Of a stretch of DNA of 64,000 nucleotides, positions 33,731-43,940 are shown in pieces. The DNA comes from Asterias amurensis (Eukaryota > Echinodermata > Asteroidea > Forcipulatida > Asteriidae): NCBI RefSeq assembly GCF_032118995.1, contig NC_092649.1, positions 27,773,927 to 27,837,926 of the forward strand, in the 5' to 3' direction. The position numbers and the translations under genes are program-made. How positions within the stretch are numbered: position 1 is the first letter of the stretch; each line of letters begins with the position of its first letter. The notes under the pieces are model-generated. The model saw nothing but the letters and a program-made list of their open reading frames with translations, had not been told where the DNA came from and ran no database searches.

Positions 33731-33776
33731 CGTCGGTTGACGACGAACGAAGACAAGACGGTCTCCACCCCGGCAT
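33731..33776 (-). CDS. GRIP1: GRIP alternative first exon, MPGW isoform
   Basis: 46 coding bases from ATG (context GCC before it) to donor GTAAGA: MPGWRPSCLRSSSTD plus one spare G, which joins exon 2 in frame to give a 711-residue product up to the window edge. Canonical vertebrate GRIP1 begins MPGWKKNIPICLQ, whose Cys is palmitoylated. The shared MPGW start, a basic residue next and a Cys at position 8 make this the likely orthologous first exon. The longer open frame across it in another phase has no ATG and would not fit exon 2. Confidence 0.8.
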
Positions 33777-33959
33777 GGCTTTCTTCCCAGCTCGTTGTTG
33801 CCAGCTAATGTTAGCTTCGTAGACCGCTCACTATCTATCAAGCTTTAGAATCTCTTTTCAAGTATTTTTTTTAAAGAACTTCTACTAGTTCCAGAATGTG
33901 TCAACACTCACTTCTTGTGTGTGGAGTTCGTAGCTAAACACTTTTGACATGCCAGTTTT

Positions 33960-33990
33960 GAGCGCCTACACCGGAAGTCGTCTGCTGCGC
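33960..33990. promoter_or_regulatory. putative GRIP distal promoter (ETS-type site)
   Basis: CCGGAAGT at 33,971-33,978 is the core ETS/GABP motif common in core promoters, about 195 bases upstream of the MPGW start codon. Local GC content is higher than in the surroundings (CTGCTGCGCCTGGTGG follows). No TATA box is evident. The assignment rests on position and motif only. Confidence 0.35.
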
Positions 33991-34499
33991 CTGGTGGTGC
34001 TTTGTCAAAAGAGGGCGCTATGTAAGTTTAGTGGTGAACAACCAAGGCAAAATTATATTGTCATGGCTCCGCCGCCGACAGGGGTGTTGTGGGTGGTAGG
34101 GAGGGGTGCACACCACACCATGTCCCCTTATCGAGCGCCAACCGCTTGTAAATGACCCTAAACTGTTTGTTTACCGTTTTTTTCAATAAGATTTTAACTT
34201 TCAAATGCCTTTTGTTTATTTATTTAGGCATGTATTTATATATATATTTTGTATATAAACAAAAATTACAATTATTTTATTGGGGTATTTGATGTTGTTG
34301 TTTTTTTCTTTGTATGGGGGGGGGGGGGGGGTCGGTGAACCTTTCATAAACCTGGTAAAAAGTTACTTCCTAAGAATCTTTTCCTTGAACTTAACTGTGA
34401 CTTCGGTTTTATTGGACAGGCTCACGCCTCCCAGGCCCGGGGTCATTCGGGCCCCCGGCCCTCAATATTGACAGCCTTTAAACAAGACACAATGTTACT

Positions 34500-35430
34500 C
34501 AATATTGTCATTTTTTTGCGCTTTATTTACTTTGTGCCCCCCCCCCCCCCCCCGGGCTGGATGTATCTTAAGTTTCCATAATACATGTTTTAACGTATTT
34601 AACTCGTACCGACATTGGAGCAAGGGGATATTTTGGGTACGTGCAAGTAGTTTGCCGAAATCGGGCGTGAAGGAAAACTTACACAATAGTCAATCGCTTT
34701 ATGCAAATCATTCGAGAATTAGCAAATTTTGGAGCAAAGATCTGTATGAAGTTAATCATTATTTTAAAAGGTTTGCTTCATCTTCACGTCCGATTTCCAC
34801 CCATGACTCTTCAACTTTACGTACCCAAAAAACCTCCTTGCTAAATTTATGTTACCGGTCAAATGTTTTACAGCAAAAGTAATACTACAGATTGAACTTG
34901 ACGAACATCCAGCTCCGGGGGCCACAAAGAACAGAGTGGCTCCGCTCAAGACATATACACAAAACGTCTAAGATAAATTGGTACTAATGAAAAGCGATGG
35001 AATAAATATCTCTCCTTTACGCCTTCTGTGCTTCATTGTTGATACCGCCTGACAAAAAGGGTTGATTAAGGGGGGGGGGGGGGAAATAATGAAGAATAAC
35101 ACTTGTTGACACACTGCGAGCGCATTGTTGACAACTTTACTAAACTACTGTAAAGGGCTTCCATTCCACTCAGCAGGGCATCTATGCATGTAATTTTTCC
35201 AAATTAAATTATTTCAAATTTAAAGGCAAGTTTACCGTTGGTTTTGTGAACCGTTCGATTGCTTTAATCCTACATGAATGTAGGTTATAGGATACAATAA
35301 AGTTAACAAATTTCTGAGATATCAATAAAAACAAACTTACACTTATATTTTCACTTTCACTAAAACTCACCCCATGTATGGTATATGAATTATTTACATT
35401 GGTCAACGGCCAAAGTCCCCAGCGCCTTGG
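34500..35430. repeat. flanking duplicated block X
   Basis: Homologous over most of its length to 52,410-53,630: shared GTACCGACATTGG, TTTGCCGAAATCGGGCGTGA, AACCGTTCGATTG..TTAATCCTA and ACTTATATTTTCACTT segments in the same order. It includes a run of about 19 C next to GGCTGGATGTATC, whose mirror GAACATCCAGCTCC at about 34,907 suggests an old element inside it. No gene recognised. Confidence 0.7.
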
Positions 35431-35431
35431 C

Positions 35432-35805
35432 TTAAAGGCACTGGGCACTACGGGTAATTACTTAAAATAATTGTTAGCATAAAACCTTACTTGGTAATGA
35501 GTAATGGGGAGAGGTTGGTAGTATCAAACATTGTGAGATCGGCGCCCTCTGAAGTAATGAAGTTTTCGTAAAGGAAGTAATTTCGAGACCTCAGATTAGA
35601 ATCTGAGGTCTAGAAAACAAGCATCTGAAAGCACACAACTTTACGTGACAAGGATGTTGTTTTTTTCTTTCACTAGTATTATCTCGCAACTTCGACGACC
35701 GATTGAGCTCAAACTTTCACAGGTTTGTTATTTTATGCATGTGTTGAGATACACCAAGTGAGGAGACTGGTCTTTGACAATTACCAATCGTGTCCAGGTC
35801 TTTAA
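35432..35805. mobile_element. 374-bp TTAA-flanked MITE (second copy)
   Basis: Begins TTAAAGGCACTGGGCACTAC and ends GTGTCCAGGTCTTTAA. Its interior matches the element at 10,174-10,560 nearly throughout (GAGACCTCAGATTAGAATCT centre, CAACTTCGACGACCGATTGA). Confidence 0.75.
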
Positions 35806-35869
35806 CCCTGGCCTCTGTCCGAGCTTCCAATGTTATGCTTTATGATTGGCCGCGGGCTGCATGCATGCC

Positions 35870-36570
35870 CAACGCGTGTTCATAAAGTTTGTGCGTCAAT
35901 CAAATAGTGATGTGCAAAAATAACACAATAACGTGACATTTCTACATCCATGGTACCGGTTGCACTAGCAGTCTTTCTCGAAGGCTAATGACAGCAAACC
36001 ACACATGAACAGAGGACCATGCCAATCTCTAGAGCTGCACTAAAATCAGTCTCAGAATAATGTCAGTTTGTCCTGCCTTTATCTTTTGCATGGAGGTCCT
36101 ACCTCATGGCTGGTGTAATTGATTCAAGTTTTTCTTTGTGTCCCTTTTTTAGACTAGAGTGTACTCATGAAATTAAGCTATGTTTGGGAACAAAGAAGAC
36201 AAATAGTGTGCAAGCAGTAAAAATGAGAAAAACAATTATTAAAAGAAAGTCATTAATCCATGTGATATCGGACCCTCATTAAAAGCATTAAGCAGAATTA
36301 AATTAATTTCCTTCAAACAAATTAACACATTGGACATTTTTTAATTTTTTTAATTTTTTTTATTTAGAACAAGAATTACAAATCTTTCAAACATTGACAT
36401 TTACATAAGTTTTTTAAAGTGTATAAAACATTCCTTTAGAGGATAAAAAACAATTACATGGCAAGGTATGAACTATTTATTTCAGATAAAATAAATATCA
36501 AATAATAAATTAATGTTATGTCATTTGAGACAAGATATTAAACTATTGGTGCCATTCCTTTTACAGCGAT
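35870..36570. repeat. partial unit 0 of the tandem array
   Basis: Contains the right-hand portion of the array unit: AAGTTTGTGCGTCAATCA, GGTACCGGTTGCACTAGCAG, TCTCGAAGGCTAATGACA, one copy of the 27-base repeat (36,259-36,285) and TTCCTTTAGAGG. It has diverged more than units 1 to 3 have from each other. Confidence 0.7.
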
Positions 36571-37189
36571 CAATCAATCAATCAATCATTGTGCATTTGT
36601 AGAGTGCAACCACTTGTCTCTTGCAGTAACATCAACAATAAATATTACTTTTCCAATTGTTGATACCGTGGATTCCTTCGAGTACTTCTTTTGGGTGCAA
36701 ACTTGAAACCAGCTCAAGTTAAAGCGGGTTATGGTTTTAAACAGTTAACTTCATTTAATAAACCTTATCATTGTTTTTTGGGTTGTTTCGCAGTAAAGAA
36801 CCAACATGTCATACTTTAAGTCACAGCAAAATTTCTTTATATTTTTGTATAAAACCACAAAGAATTGGGGTTGAAAAAATAAAATTTACTTAAGTGGGGC
36901 ATGAACCAACGACCTCCAGGTTAACTTGTCGCACTATACCAACAGAGCTATCTAGGCCTATACTGCCTATTTTGTCCATTACTTTGTTGGGGGGGGGGGT
37001 TACAACTGTTTACTATAGTGTAGTCAGGGATCACACCCAAATTAAGACACCGTACAACCTGGGAAACGGCAGCCAAAGAATCACCTTTGAAGGGGATTCA
37101 ACTAACTTTTTATTTCAGGCGTTTACATTATACACCACAAAGGAAGCTGACTGGGTCAATTTTGTAAATGATTTGGGGTGAACAAATGA

Positions 37190-37510
37190 ACAAAGAAATG
37201 TTTACTAGAGTGGGAATCGAACCAACGATATCTGGATTAACATGCCGGCACTCTACCAACTGAGCTATCTAGCCCCATGTTGACGATCCCCTGGCTGCCC
37301 CTTCCCAGGTATCGTAATTTCGATGTTATCCCTGGCAACACAACGGCAGTCAATGATTGCATGGCTTCTGACCAGCAACCACCAAACAAAGATATTGACA
37401 AAATAAAGAAACAGCCAACATAGGGTTAGATAGCTCAGTTGTTAAAACGTCGGCACGTTAATCCGGAGGTCATTGGTTTGAGTCCCATCCTATCCCAGTA
37501 AATATTTCTT
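37190..37510. repeat. inverted pair of tRNA-like modules
   Basis: The left arm (minus strand) and right arm (plus strand) each read TAGATAGCTCAGTTG, a GTTAATCC anticodon-loop-like segment, a B-box-like GGTT(C/T)GA(T/G)TCCCA, and a shared tail AGTAAA(T/C)ATTTCTTTGTT. The tails face outward, separated by about 150 bases containing GATCCCCTGGCTGCCCCTTC. It is repeated in unit 2 (about 40,730-41,050) and unit 3 (about 44,555-44,878), and decayed in unit 4 (about 48,340-48,625). Confidence 0.7.
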
Positions 37511-37528
37511 TGTTTAACCCCAAAACAT

Positions 37529-37901
37529 TTAAAGCCATTGGACACTTTCAGTAAACAGTATTGTCCAGGGCCCACACTTCGTGTATCACAACTTATACAT
37601 AAAATAACAAACCTGTGAAAATTTAGGCTCAATCAGTCATCAGAGTCGGGAGAAAATAGCGGGAAAACCCACCCTTGTTTACACACGTTGGCGGTGTCAT
37701 GACATGTGTTTAAAATAAATCCTTAAATCTCGGTATCGAGAATTGATATTGTTTTAATGTTTTCTCAAAAAGTAAATCATTTCATGGAATAACATTTCAA
37801 GAGAAGTCTTTCACTTTTACCTTCCGAAACCCTGTAAGTTATTTGTAAATCTGTGAACTTTAATTTCTTTTTTGTGTTCCGAAAGTGTCCAATAGCTTTA
37901 A
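37529..37901. mobile_element. TTAA/TTTAAA-target MITE in unit 1
   Basis: Ends TTTAAAGCCATTGGACACTT and GTGTCCAATAGCTTTAAA. The same insertion is present in unit 2 (41,065-41,415) and unit 3 (44,890-45,264). Unit 4 keeps the empty site ATCATTTAAACAATTTATC at 48,637. It lies 5 bases beyond the stop codon of the array gene, so it supplies most of that gene's 3'UTR. Confidence 0.85.
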
Positions 37902-37906
37902 ACAAT

Positions 37907-38142
37907 TTACCCAGTCGGTTTCCCTTCTGGAGTATAGGGTACAAGTCTCAAAGAGTCACGTTTGAGTTTAGCCAAGGCCACCAGCCTTCTATCTTGCCAT
38001 TGTCGTTGATCAAGTGGAAATCTTGCAGCACTTTCTGCAAACGTTGCATCGCTTTTTTCTACCTTGAAAGTTGGAGAAGTTCCAAATGATGAAGTGACTC
38101 TGTTGATAGTGGCACCGTGACGGTCCATGTAGTTGGCTGTAC
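37907..38142 (-). CDS. array gene copy 1, last exon
   Basis: 236 bases from acceptor GTTCAG to stop TAA, phase 1 in. It encodes TANYMDRHGATINRVTSSFG, then TSPTFKVEKSDATFAESAAR, FPLDQRQWQDRRLVALAKLK, RDSLRLVPYTPEGKPTG and stop. Charged, no signal peptide or membrane segment, and no family that I recognise. In unit 2 a 9-base in-frame insertion (adding 3 residues) leaves the frame intact, which supports this frame as the coding one. It joins the exon at 38,270-38,346 in phase. Confidence 0.6.
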
Positions 38143-38269
38143 CTGAACGAGTTAAACATTTTATCAGTGTCAGAAAGAAAGCCTTGATTTTGTTTAAGAC
38201 TTTTGCATATCTTGTTCACGAGGAGGGCCAAAAAGTATGTCTTGTGTTTTTGTTGTTGATAATTCTTAC

Positions 38270-38346
38270 CCTCGACGTTGAGATGAATTACTTTAAATGG
38301 GCCCAATACACGAACAATGTACCCCACATATTTTGAGGAAAACATG
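38270..38346 (-). CDS. array gene copy 1, penultimate exon
   Basis: 77 bases, acceptor AATTTAG, donor GTAAGA. It encodes MFSSKYVGYIVRVLGPFKVI then HLNVEG, with one base spare at each end so that it fits both neighbours. In units 2 and 3 the codon TAC (Tyr, in VGYIV) is TAG, which stops the frame. The gene may also start at this ATG. Confidence 0.5.
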
Positions 38347-38837
38347 CTAAATTAATATCAATAACTGATGCTATTTAATTATTTACTAATATATGCAATT
38401 TGAAAGAATATTTGTTCAGTGAACTTCTATTTTTCTAATCGTTTTAATAAGAGGGACTTCCCCATCAATAGAGCTAATCGAACAATCACACTCGCCCTCC
38501 TGGCCGTAGTGACGGCATGCACCTGGCTCAGTACACCCCGAAGTGACCCACTCCACAAGCAGGGCACTGGGGGCTGACCCGGTTGAGTCCTGTCAACATG
38601 GTCAAAGCTATTCGAACGTACCAGGGCAGAGTTGACCCAGGGAAGCTAGAACACACCCATATAACTCTGTGTTTTGACCCCTCTGCCTACCCACAATGCA
38701 TTGCGGTTCTAAATCTTGAGATGAAATCTCTGCAGCAGCGCCGACTCATTTTTTAGTGAGCAAAGTTGATTTGAATGACTCATTGAGTTGACTGACACAC
38801 TGCACTGACCGAGTCGACGGTGACGGTGTTTGCTTAC

Positions 38838-38921
38838 CTTCCTTGTGGCAAGCGATCAATTCTAGATTGGGATTTCCTCGGCGTAGAGTTGTAATTTGTA
38901 CCCACAGAAATGGCACAAGTT
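38838..38921 (-). CDS. array gene copy 1, upstream exon
   Basis: 84 bases, acceptor TTGGCAG, donor GTAAGC. The open phase gives TCAISVGTNYNSTPRKSQSR then IDRLPQG, with two bases left that fit the next exon. Units 2 and 3 lack two bases near the donor (GCCAAGG instead of GCCACAAGG), which breaks the frame. The first exon further 5' was not found with confidence; a basic open stretch (MRMADGRKRLRRGDRDRRSR) at 39,360-39,521 is a candidate, but no donor of the right phase is evident. Confidence 0.45.
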
Positions 38922-39820
38922 CTGCCAAAAAGTGAAGAAAATATGAACAATTCAAATGGTCTTTAACATGCTGACATGTGGACTGTGTTTTTAATTAATA
39001 ATGCACCAACACAAAAATGAGGGCGCTATGCTGGTTTAACGGTGGTAAAAAAAATTGCAGGTGAAAAATTAACGGCGGTGTTAAATACCGCCCTCTTACG
39101 TGTGGACATAAAGGTATGACGTCATTAGACCAACAACACGTGACTGCTCATGTCAAAGGTCAATATGTTACTTTCGTGCGCTGTATCGACAACCCGAAGC
39201 ATGATAGCGCGGGGTCGAAGGTCAATGTACGCGGCATTAAGCAAATGTAAGAGGGCGCTATTTAAACACACCGTTAAGTAAACTAACCCACGATTGGACC
39301 CTAGCGGGCGCTGTTCAAGGACACCGTTAATTTGTTCAAGCACAACGCTGGTTCCCTGTCTTTTCACGGGTGTTACAATGGTAGGTCCAAATGAAACCAG
39401 TGGATAGACTTTCAGTACCGCGCGCGTCGTTTTGTAAGCTTTCAACTTCTGTTTTATGATTTGTCTGCTTCTCCTGTCACGGTCACCTCTACGTAAACGC
39501 TTTCGACCGTCTGCCATGCGCATATGACTCCCCCTCCCATAAAAAATAACGCATGTTATAAAGTTTGTTTGTAAATCAATGCAATTGATACAGAGGGCCA
39601 TGTCAATCTCATAGAGCTGCTGATAATATCAGTTTTTCCAGCCAATACTAATAATCTTGTGCATTGCATTGCATGGAGGTCCTCATACATGATACATGTC
39701 ATACAAGACCTCCACCATGGCTGGTCTTTTCAGACGAGCGTGTGCCCATGTTTGTGAACAAAGAGGAAAACACTGCAAGTAGTAAAAATGAGAAAGTTTA
39801 TTCAAACAAAGTCCTAAATC

Positions 39821-39874
39821 CATGTGATATTGGACCCTCATTAAAAGCATGTGATATTGGACCCTCATTAAAAG
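39821..39874. repeat. 27-bp tandem repeat, two copies (unit 1)
   Basis: CATGTGATATTGGACCCTCA plus TTAAAAG, twice. The copy number differs by unit: one in partial unit 0, two here, three in unit 2 (43,631-43,711), one in unit 3 (47,487-47,513). Confidence 0.9.
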
Positions 39875-41419
39875 CATTAACGCAGAATGAACTTCCTTCA
39901 AAAAATTAAAACACACTGAAAACAGGTAAATTTAATAAACTTGTTTTTTATTTAGAATAAGATTGACAAATCTTTTCAGCTATTACCTTTACATTAGTTT
40001 TTTTTTAAAGTGTACAAAACATTCCTTTAGAGGTTATAAAAACATTTACTTGGCATTTGGCAAGGTGTGAACTATTAGTTGCAGATAAAAAAAATAACGA
40101 TATAGCGATCAGTCAATCAATCATTGTGCATTTGTAGAGTGCAAGTGCAACCACTATTCTCTTGCAGTAACACCAACAATCAACATTACTTTTCCAATTG
40201 TTGATACCGTGGATTCCTTTGAGTACTTCCGTTGGGTGCAAACTTGAAACCAGCTCAAGTTAAAGCGGGTTATGGTTTTAAACAGTTAACTTCATTTAAT
40301 AAACCTTATCATTGTTTTTTTGGTTGATCGCAGTAAAGAACCAACATGTTATACTTTGAGTCACAGCAAAATTTCTTTATATTTTTGTATAAAACCACAA
40401 AGAATTGGGGTTGAAAAAATAAAATTTACTTAAGTGGGGCATGAACCAACGACCTCCAGGTTAACTTGTCGCACTATACCAACAGAGCTATCTAGGCCTA
40501 TGCTGCCTATTTTGTCCATTACTTTGTTGGGGGGGGGGGGGGGGGTTACAGCTGTTTACTGCAGTGTAGTCAGGGATCACACTTAAATTAAGACACCGTA
40601 CAACTTGGGAAACAGCAGCCAAGGGATCACCTTTGAAGGGGATTCAACTAACTTTTTATTTCAGGCGTTTACATTATACACCACAAAGGAAGCTGACTGG
40701 GTCAATTTTGTAAATGATTTGGGGTGAACAAAGAAATATTTACTAGAGTGGGAATCGAACCAACGACCTCTGGATTAACATGCCGGCGCTCTACCAACTG
40801 AGCTATCTAGCCTAAGTTGACGATCCCCTGGCTGCCCCTTCCCAAGTATCGTAATTTCAGTGTGATCCCTGGCAACACAACAGCAGTTAATGGTTGCATG
40901 GCTTCTGACCAGCAACCACCAAACAAAGATATTGACAAAATGAAGAAACAGCCAACATAGGGTTAGATAGCTCAGTTGTTAGACTGTCGGCACGTTAATC
41001 CAGTGGTCATTGGTTTGAGTCCCATCCTATCCCAGTAAATATTTCTTTGTTTAACCCCAAAACATTTAAAGCCATTGGACACTTTCGGTTAACAGTATTG
41101 TCCAAGGCCCACACTTCGTGTATCACAACTGATACATAAAATAGCAAACCTGTGAAAATTTAGGCTCAATCGGTCATCAGAGTCGGGAGAAAATAACGGG
41201 AAAACCCACCCTTTACACACGTTTTCGGTGTCATGACATGTGTTTAAAATAAATCGGTATCGAGAATTGTTTTAATGTTTTCTCAAAAAGTAAATAATTT
41301 CATGGAATAATATTTCAAGAGAAGTCTTTCACTTTTACCTTCCGAAACACTGTAAGTTATTTGTATCTGTGAACTTAAATTTTTTTCTGTTCCGAGAGTG
41401 TCCAATAGCTTTAAACAAT

Positions 41420-41664
41420 TTACCCAGTCGGTTTCCCTTCTGGAGTATAGGGTACAAGTCTCAAAGAGTCACGTTTGAGTTTAGCCAAGGCCACCAGCCT
41501 TCTATCTTGCCATTGTCGTTGATCAAGTGGAAATCTTGCAGCACTTTCTGCAAAAGTTGCATCGCTTTTTTCTACCTTGAAAGTTGGAGAAGTTCCAAAT
41601 GATGAAGTGACTTTGTTGATAGTGGCACCATGATGTTCCATGTAGCATGTGCAGTTGGCTGTAC
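41420..41664 (-). pseudogene. array gene copy 2 (disabled)
   Basis: The last exon is open and 9 bases longer than in copy 1 (adds Cys-Thr-Cys after TAN). The upstream exons carry a 2-base deletion (about 42,510) and an in-frame TAG (about 41,853), so the three-exon frame seen in unit 1 cannot be made. Confidence 0.55.
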
Positions 41665-42179
41665 CTGAACGAGTTAAACATTTTATCAGTGTCAGATTGT
41701 TCAAACGAAAGCCTTGATTTTTTAAAAGACTTTTGCATATCTTGTTCACGAGGAGGGCCAAAAAGGATGTCTTGTGTTTTTGTTGTTGAGAATTCTTACC
41801 CTCGACATTGAGATGAATTACTTCAAATGGGCCAAAAACACGAACACTCTACCCCACATATTTTGTGGAAAACATGCTAAATTAATATGCTATTTAATTT
41901 TTTACTAAATGTGCAATTTGAAGGAATATTTGTTCAGTGAACTTCTATTTTTCTAATCGTTTTAATAAGAGGGACTTCCCCATCAATAGAGCTAATCGAA
42001 CAATCACACTCGCCCTCCTGGCCGTAGTGACGGCATGCACCTGGCTCAGTACACCCCGAAGTTACCCACTCGCACTCCACAAGCAGGGCACTGGGGGCTG
42101 ACCCCGTTGAGTCCTGTCAACATGGTCAAAGCTATTCGAATGTACCGGGGCAGAGTTAACCCAGGAAAGCTAAACCAAT

Positions 42180-42331
42180 GGGTGCGTTCGTTTAGCTTCC
42201 CAGGGTCGACCCCGACGTGTGGCGTTTTTTAAAATCCAGGACGAAGGTGTGCAGATAATTAACCACGTTCGTCTTGGAAAAAAAACCACCACGCACCAGG
42301 GTAGACTCAGGGGAGCTAAACGAACGCACCC
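42180..42331. mobile_element. 152-bp inverted-repeat element (unit 2)
   Basis: Ends GGGTGCGTTCGTTTAGCTTC and GAGCTAAACGAACGCACCC. The same block lies in unit 3 (46,023-46,175). Units 1 and 4 have only one arm-like segment at this place (GGGAAGCTAAACGAACGCAC in unit 4). Confidence 0.7.
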
Positions 42332-43940
42332 TATATAACTCTGTGTTTTGACCCCTCTGCCTACCCACAATGCATTGCGATTCGTAACCTTGAGAATAAA
42401 TCTGCAGCAGCATGGCAATGTTGACTCATTTTCAGAGCAAAGTTGATTTGAATGATCATTGACTGACACTGCTGCACTGACCGAGTCGACGGTGACAGTG
42501 TTTGCTTACCTTCCTTGGCAAGCGATCAATTCTAGTTTGGGATTCCCTCGGCGTAGAGTTATAGTTTGTACCCACAGAAATTGCACAAGTTCTGCCAAAA
42601 AGTGAAGAAAATATGAACAAATTCAAATGGTCTTTAAAATGCTGACATGTGGACTGTGTTTTTAATTAATAATGCACCAACACAAAAATGAGGGCGCTAT
42701 GCTGGTTTAACGGTGGTAAACAAATTTGCAGGTGAAAAATTAACGGTGGTGTTAAATACCGCCCTCTTACGTGTGGACATAAAGGTATGACGTCATTAGA
42801 CCAACAACACGTGACTGCTCATTTCAAAGGTCAATCTGTTACTTTCTTGCGCTGTATCGACAACCCGAAGCATGATAGCGCGGGTCGAAGGTCAATTGAC
42901 GCAGCATTAAGCAAATGTAAGAGGGCGCTATTTAAACACACCGTTAAGTAAACTAACCCACGATTGGACCCTAGCGGGCGCTGTTCAAGGACACCGTTAA
43001 TTTGTTCAAGCACAACGCTGGTTCCCTGTCTTTTCACGGGTGTTACAATGGTAGGTCCAAATGAAACCAGTGGATAAACTTTCAGTACCGCGCGCGTCGT
43101 TTTGTAAGCTTTCAACTTCTGCTTTATGATTTGTCTGCTTCTCTTGTCACGGTCACCTCTACGTAAACGCTTTCGACCGTCTGCCATGCGCATATGACTC
43201 CCCCTCCCATAAAAAATAACGCATGTTATAAAGTTTGTACGTAAATCAATGCAATTGATAAACAAAATTGAAAAATAAAATTAACATGACATTTCTTCCT
43301 CCGACCATATGGTACCGGTTGCACTAGCACTTAGCAGTCTTCTCGAAGGCTAATGACAATCAACCACACATACACAGAGGGCCATGTCAATCTCATAGAG
43401 CTGCTGGACTAAAATCAGTCTACACTTATCAGTTTTTCCTGCCAATACTAGCTTGTGCATTGCATTTGCATGGAGGTCCTCAAACATGATACATGTCATA
43501 CAAGGCCTCCACCATGGCTGGTCTTTTCATACGAGCGTGTGCCCATGAATTTAAGTTGTGCTTGTGAACAAAGAGGAAAACACTGCAAGTAGTAAAAATA
43601 CGAAAGTTTATTCAAACAAAGTCCTAAATCCATGTGATATTGGACCCTCATTAAAAGCATGTGATATTGGACCCTCATTAAAAGCATGTGATATTGGACC
43701 CTCATTAAAAGCATTAACGCAGAATGAACTTCCTTCAAAAAATTAAAACACACTGAAAACAGGTAAATTTAATAAACTTGTTTTTTATTTAGAATAAGAT
43801 TGACAAATCTTTTCAGCTGTTACCTTTACATTAGTTTTTTTTAAAGTGTACAAAACATTAGAGGTTATAAAAACATTTACTTGGCATTTGGCAAGGTGTG
43901 AACTATTAGTTGCAGATAAAAGAAATAACGATATAGCGAT

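Larger units (their letters stand above)
36571..40110. repeat. tandem array unit 1 (3.54 kb)
   Basis: Defined here from the (ATCA)n TTGTGCATTTGTAGAGTGCA motif to the next one. In order it holds a tRNA-like module (36,893), an inverted pair of tRNA-like modules (37,190-37,510), a MITE (37,529-37,901), the three minus-strand exons of the array gene, an upstream region with an AACGGCGGTGTTAAATACCG inverted repeat, and two copies of the 27-base repeat. Confidence 0.85.
40111..43940. repeat. tandem array unit 2 (3.83 kb)
   Basis: Same order of parts as unit 1 and highly similar to it. Differences include an extra inverted-repeat block (42,180-42,331) and three copies of the 27-base repeat. Confidence 0.85.

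Noticed and set aside
33629-33841. 70-residue minus-strand frame over the GRIP first exon
   Set aside because: It lacks an ATG at its start (the codon is TTG) and its phase at the donor does not fit exon 2. The MPGW frame in the same exon does fit.
34505-34882. 125-residue plus-strand frame
   Set aside because: It begins in a poly-C tract that reads as a Pro run and lies in the duplicated non-coding block X; the copy in X' does not keep the frame.
39821-39874. CRISPR-like direct repeats
   Set aside because: The 27-base copies are adjacent without spacers and lie in an animal genome; it is a simple tandem repeat.
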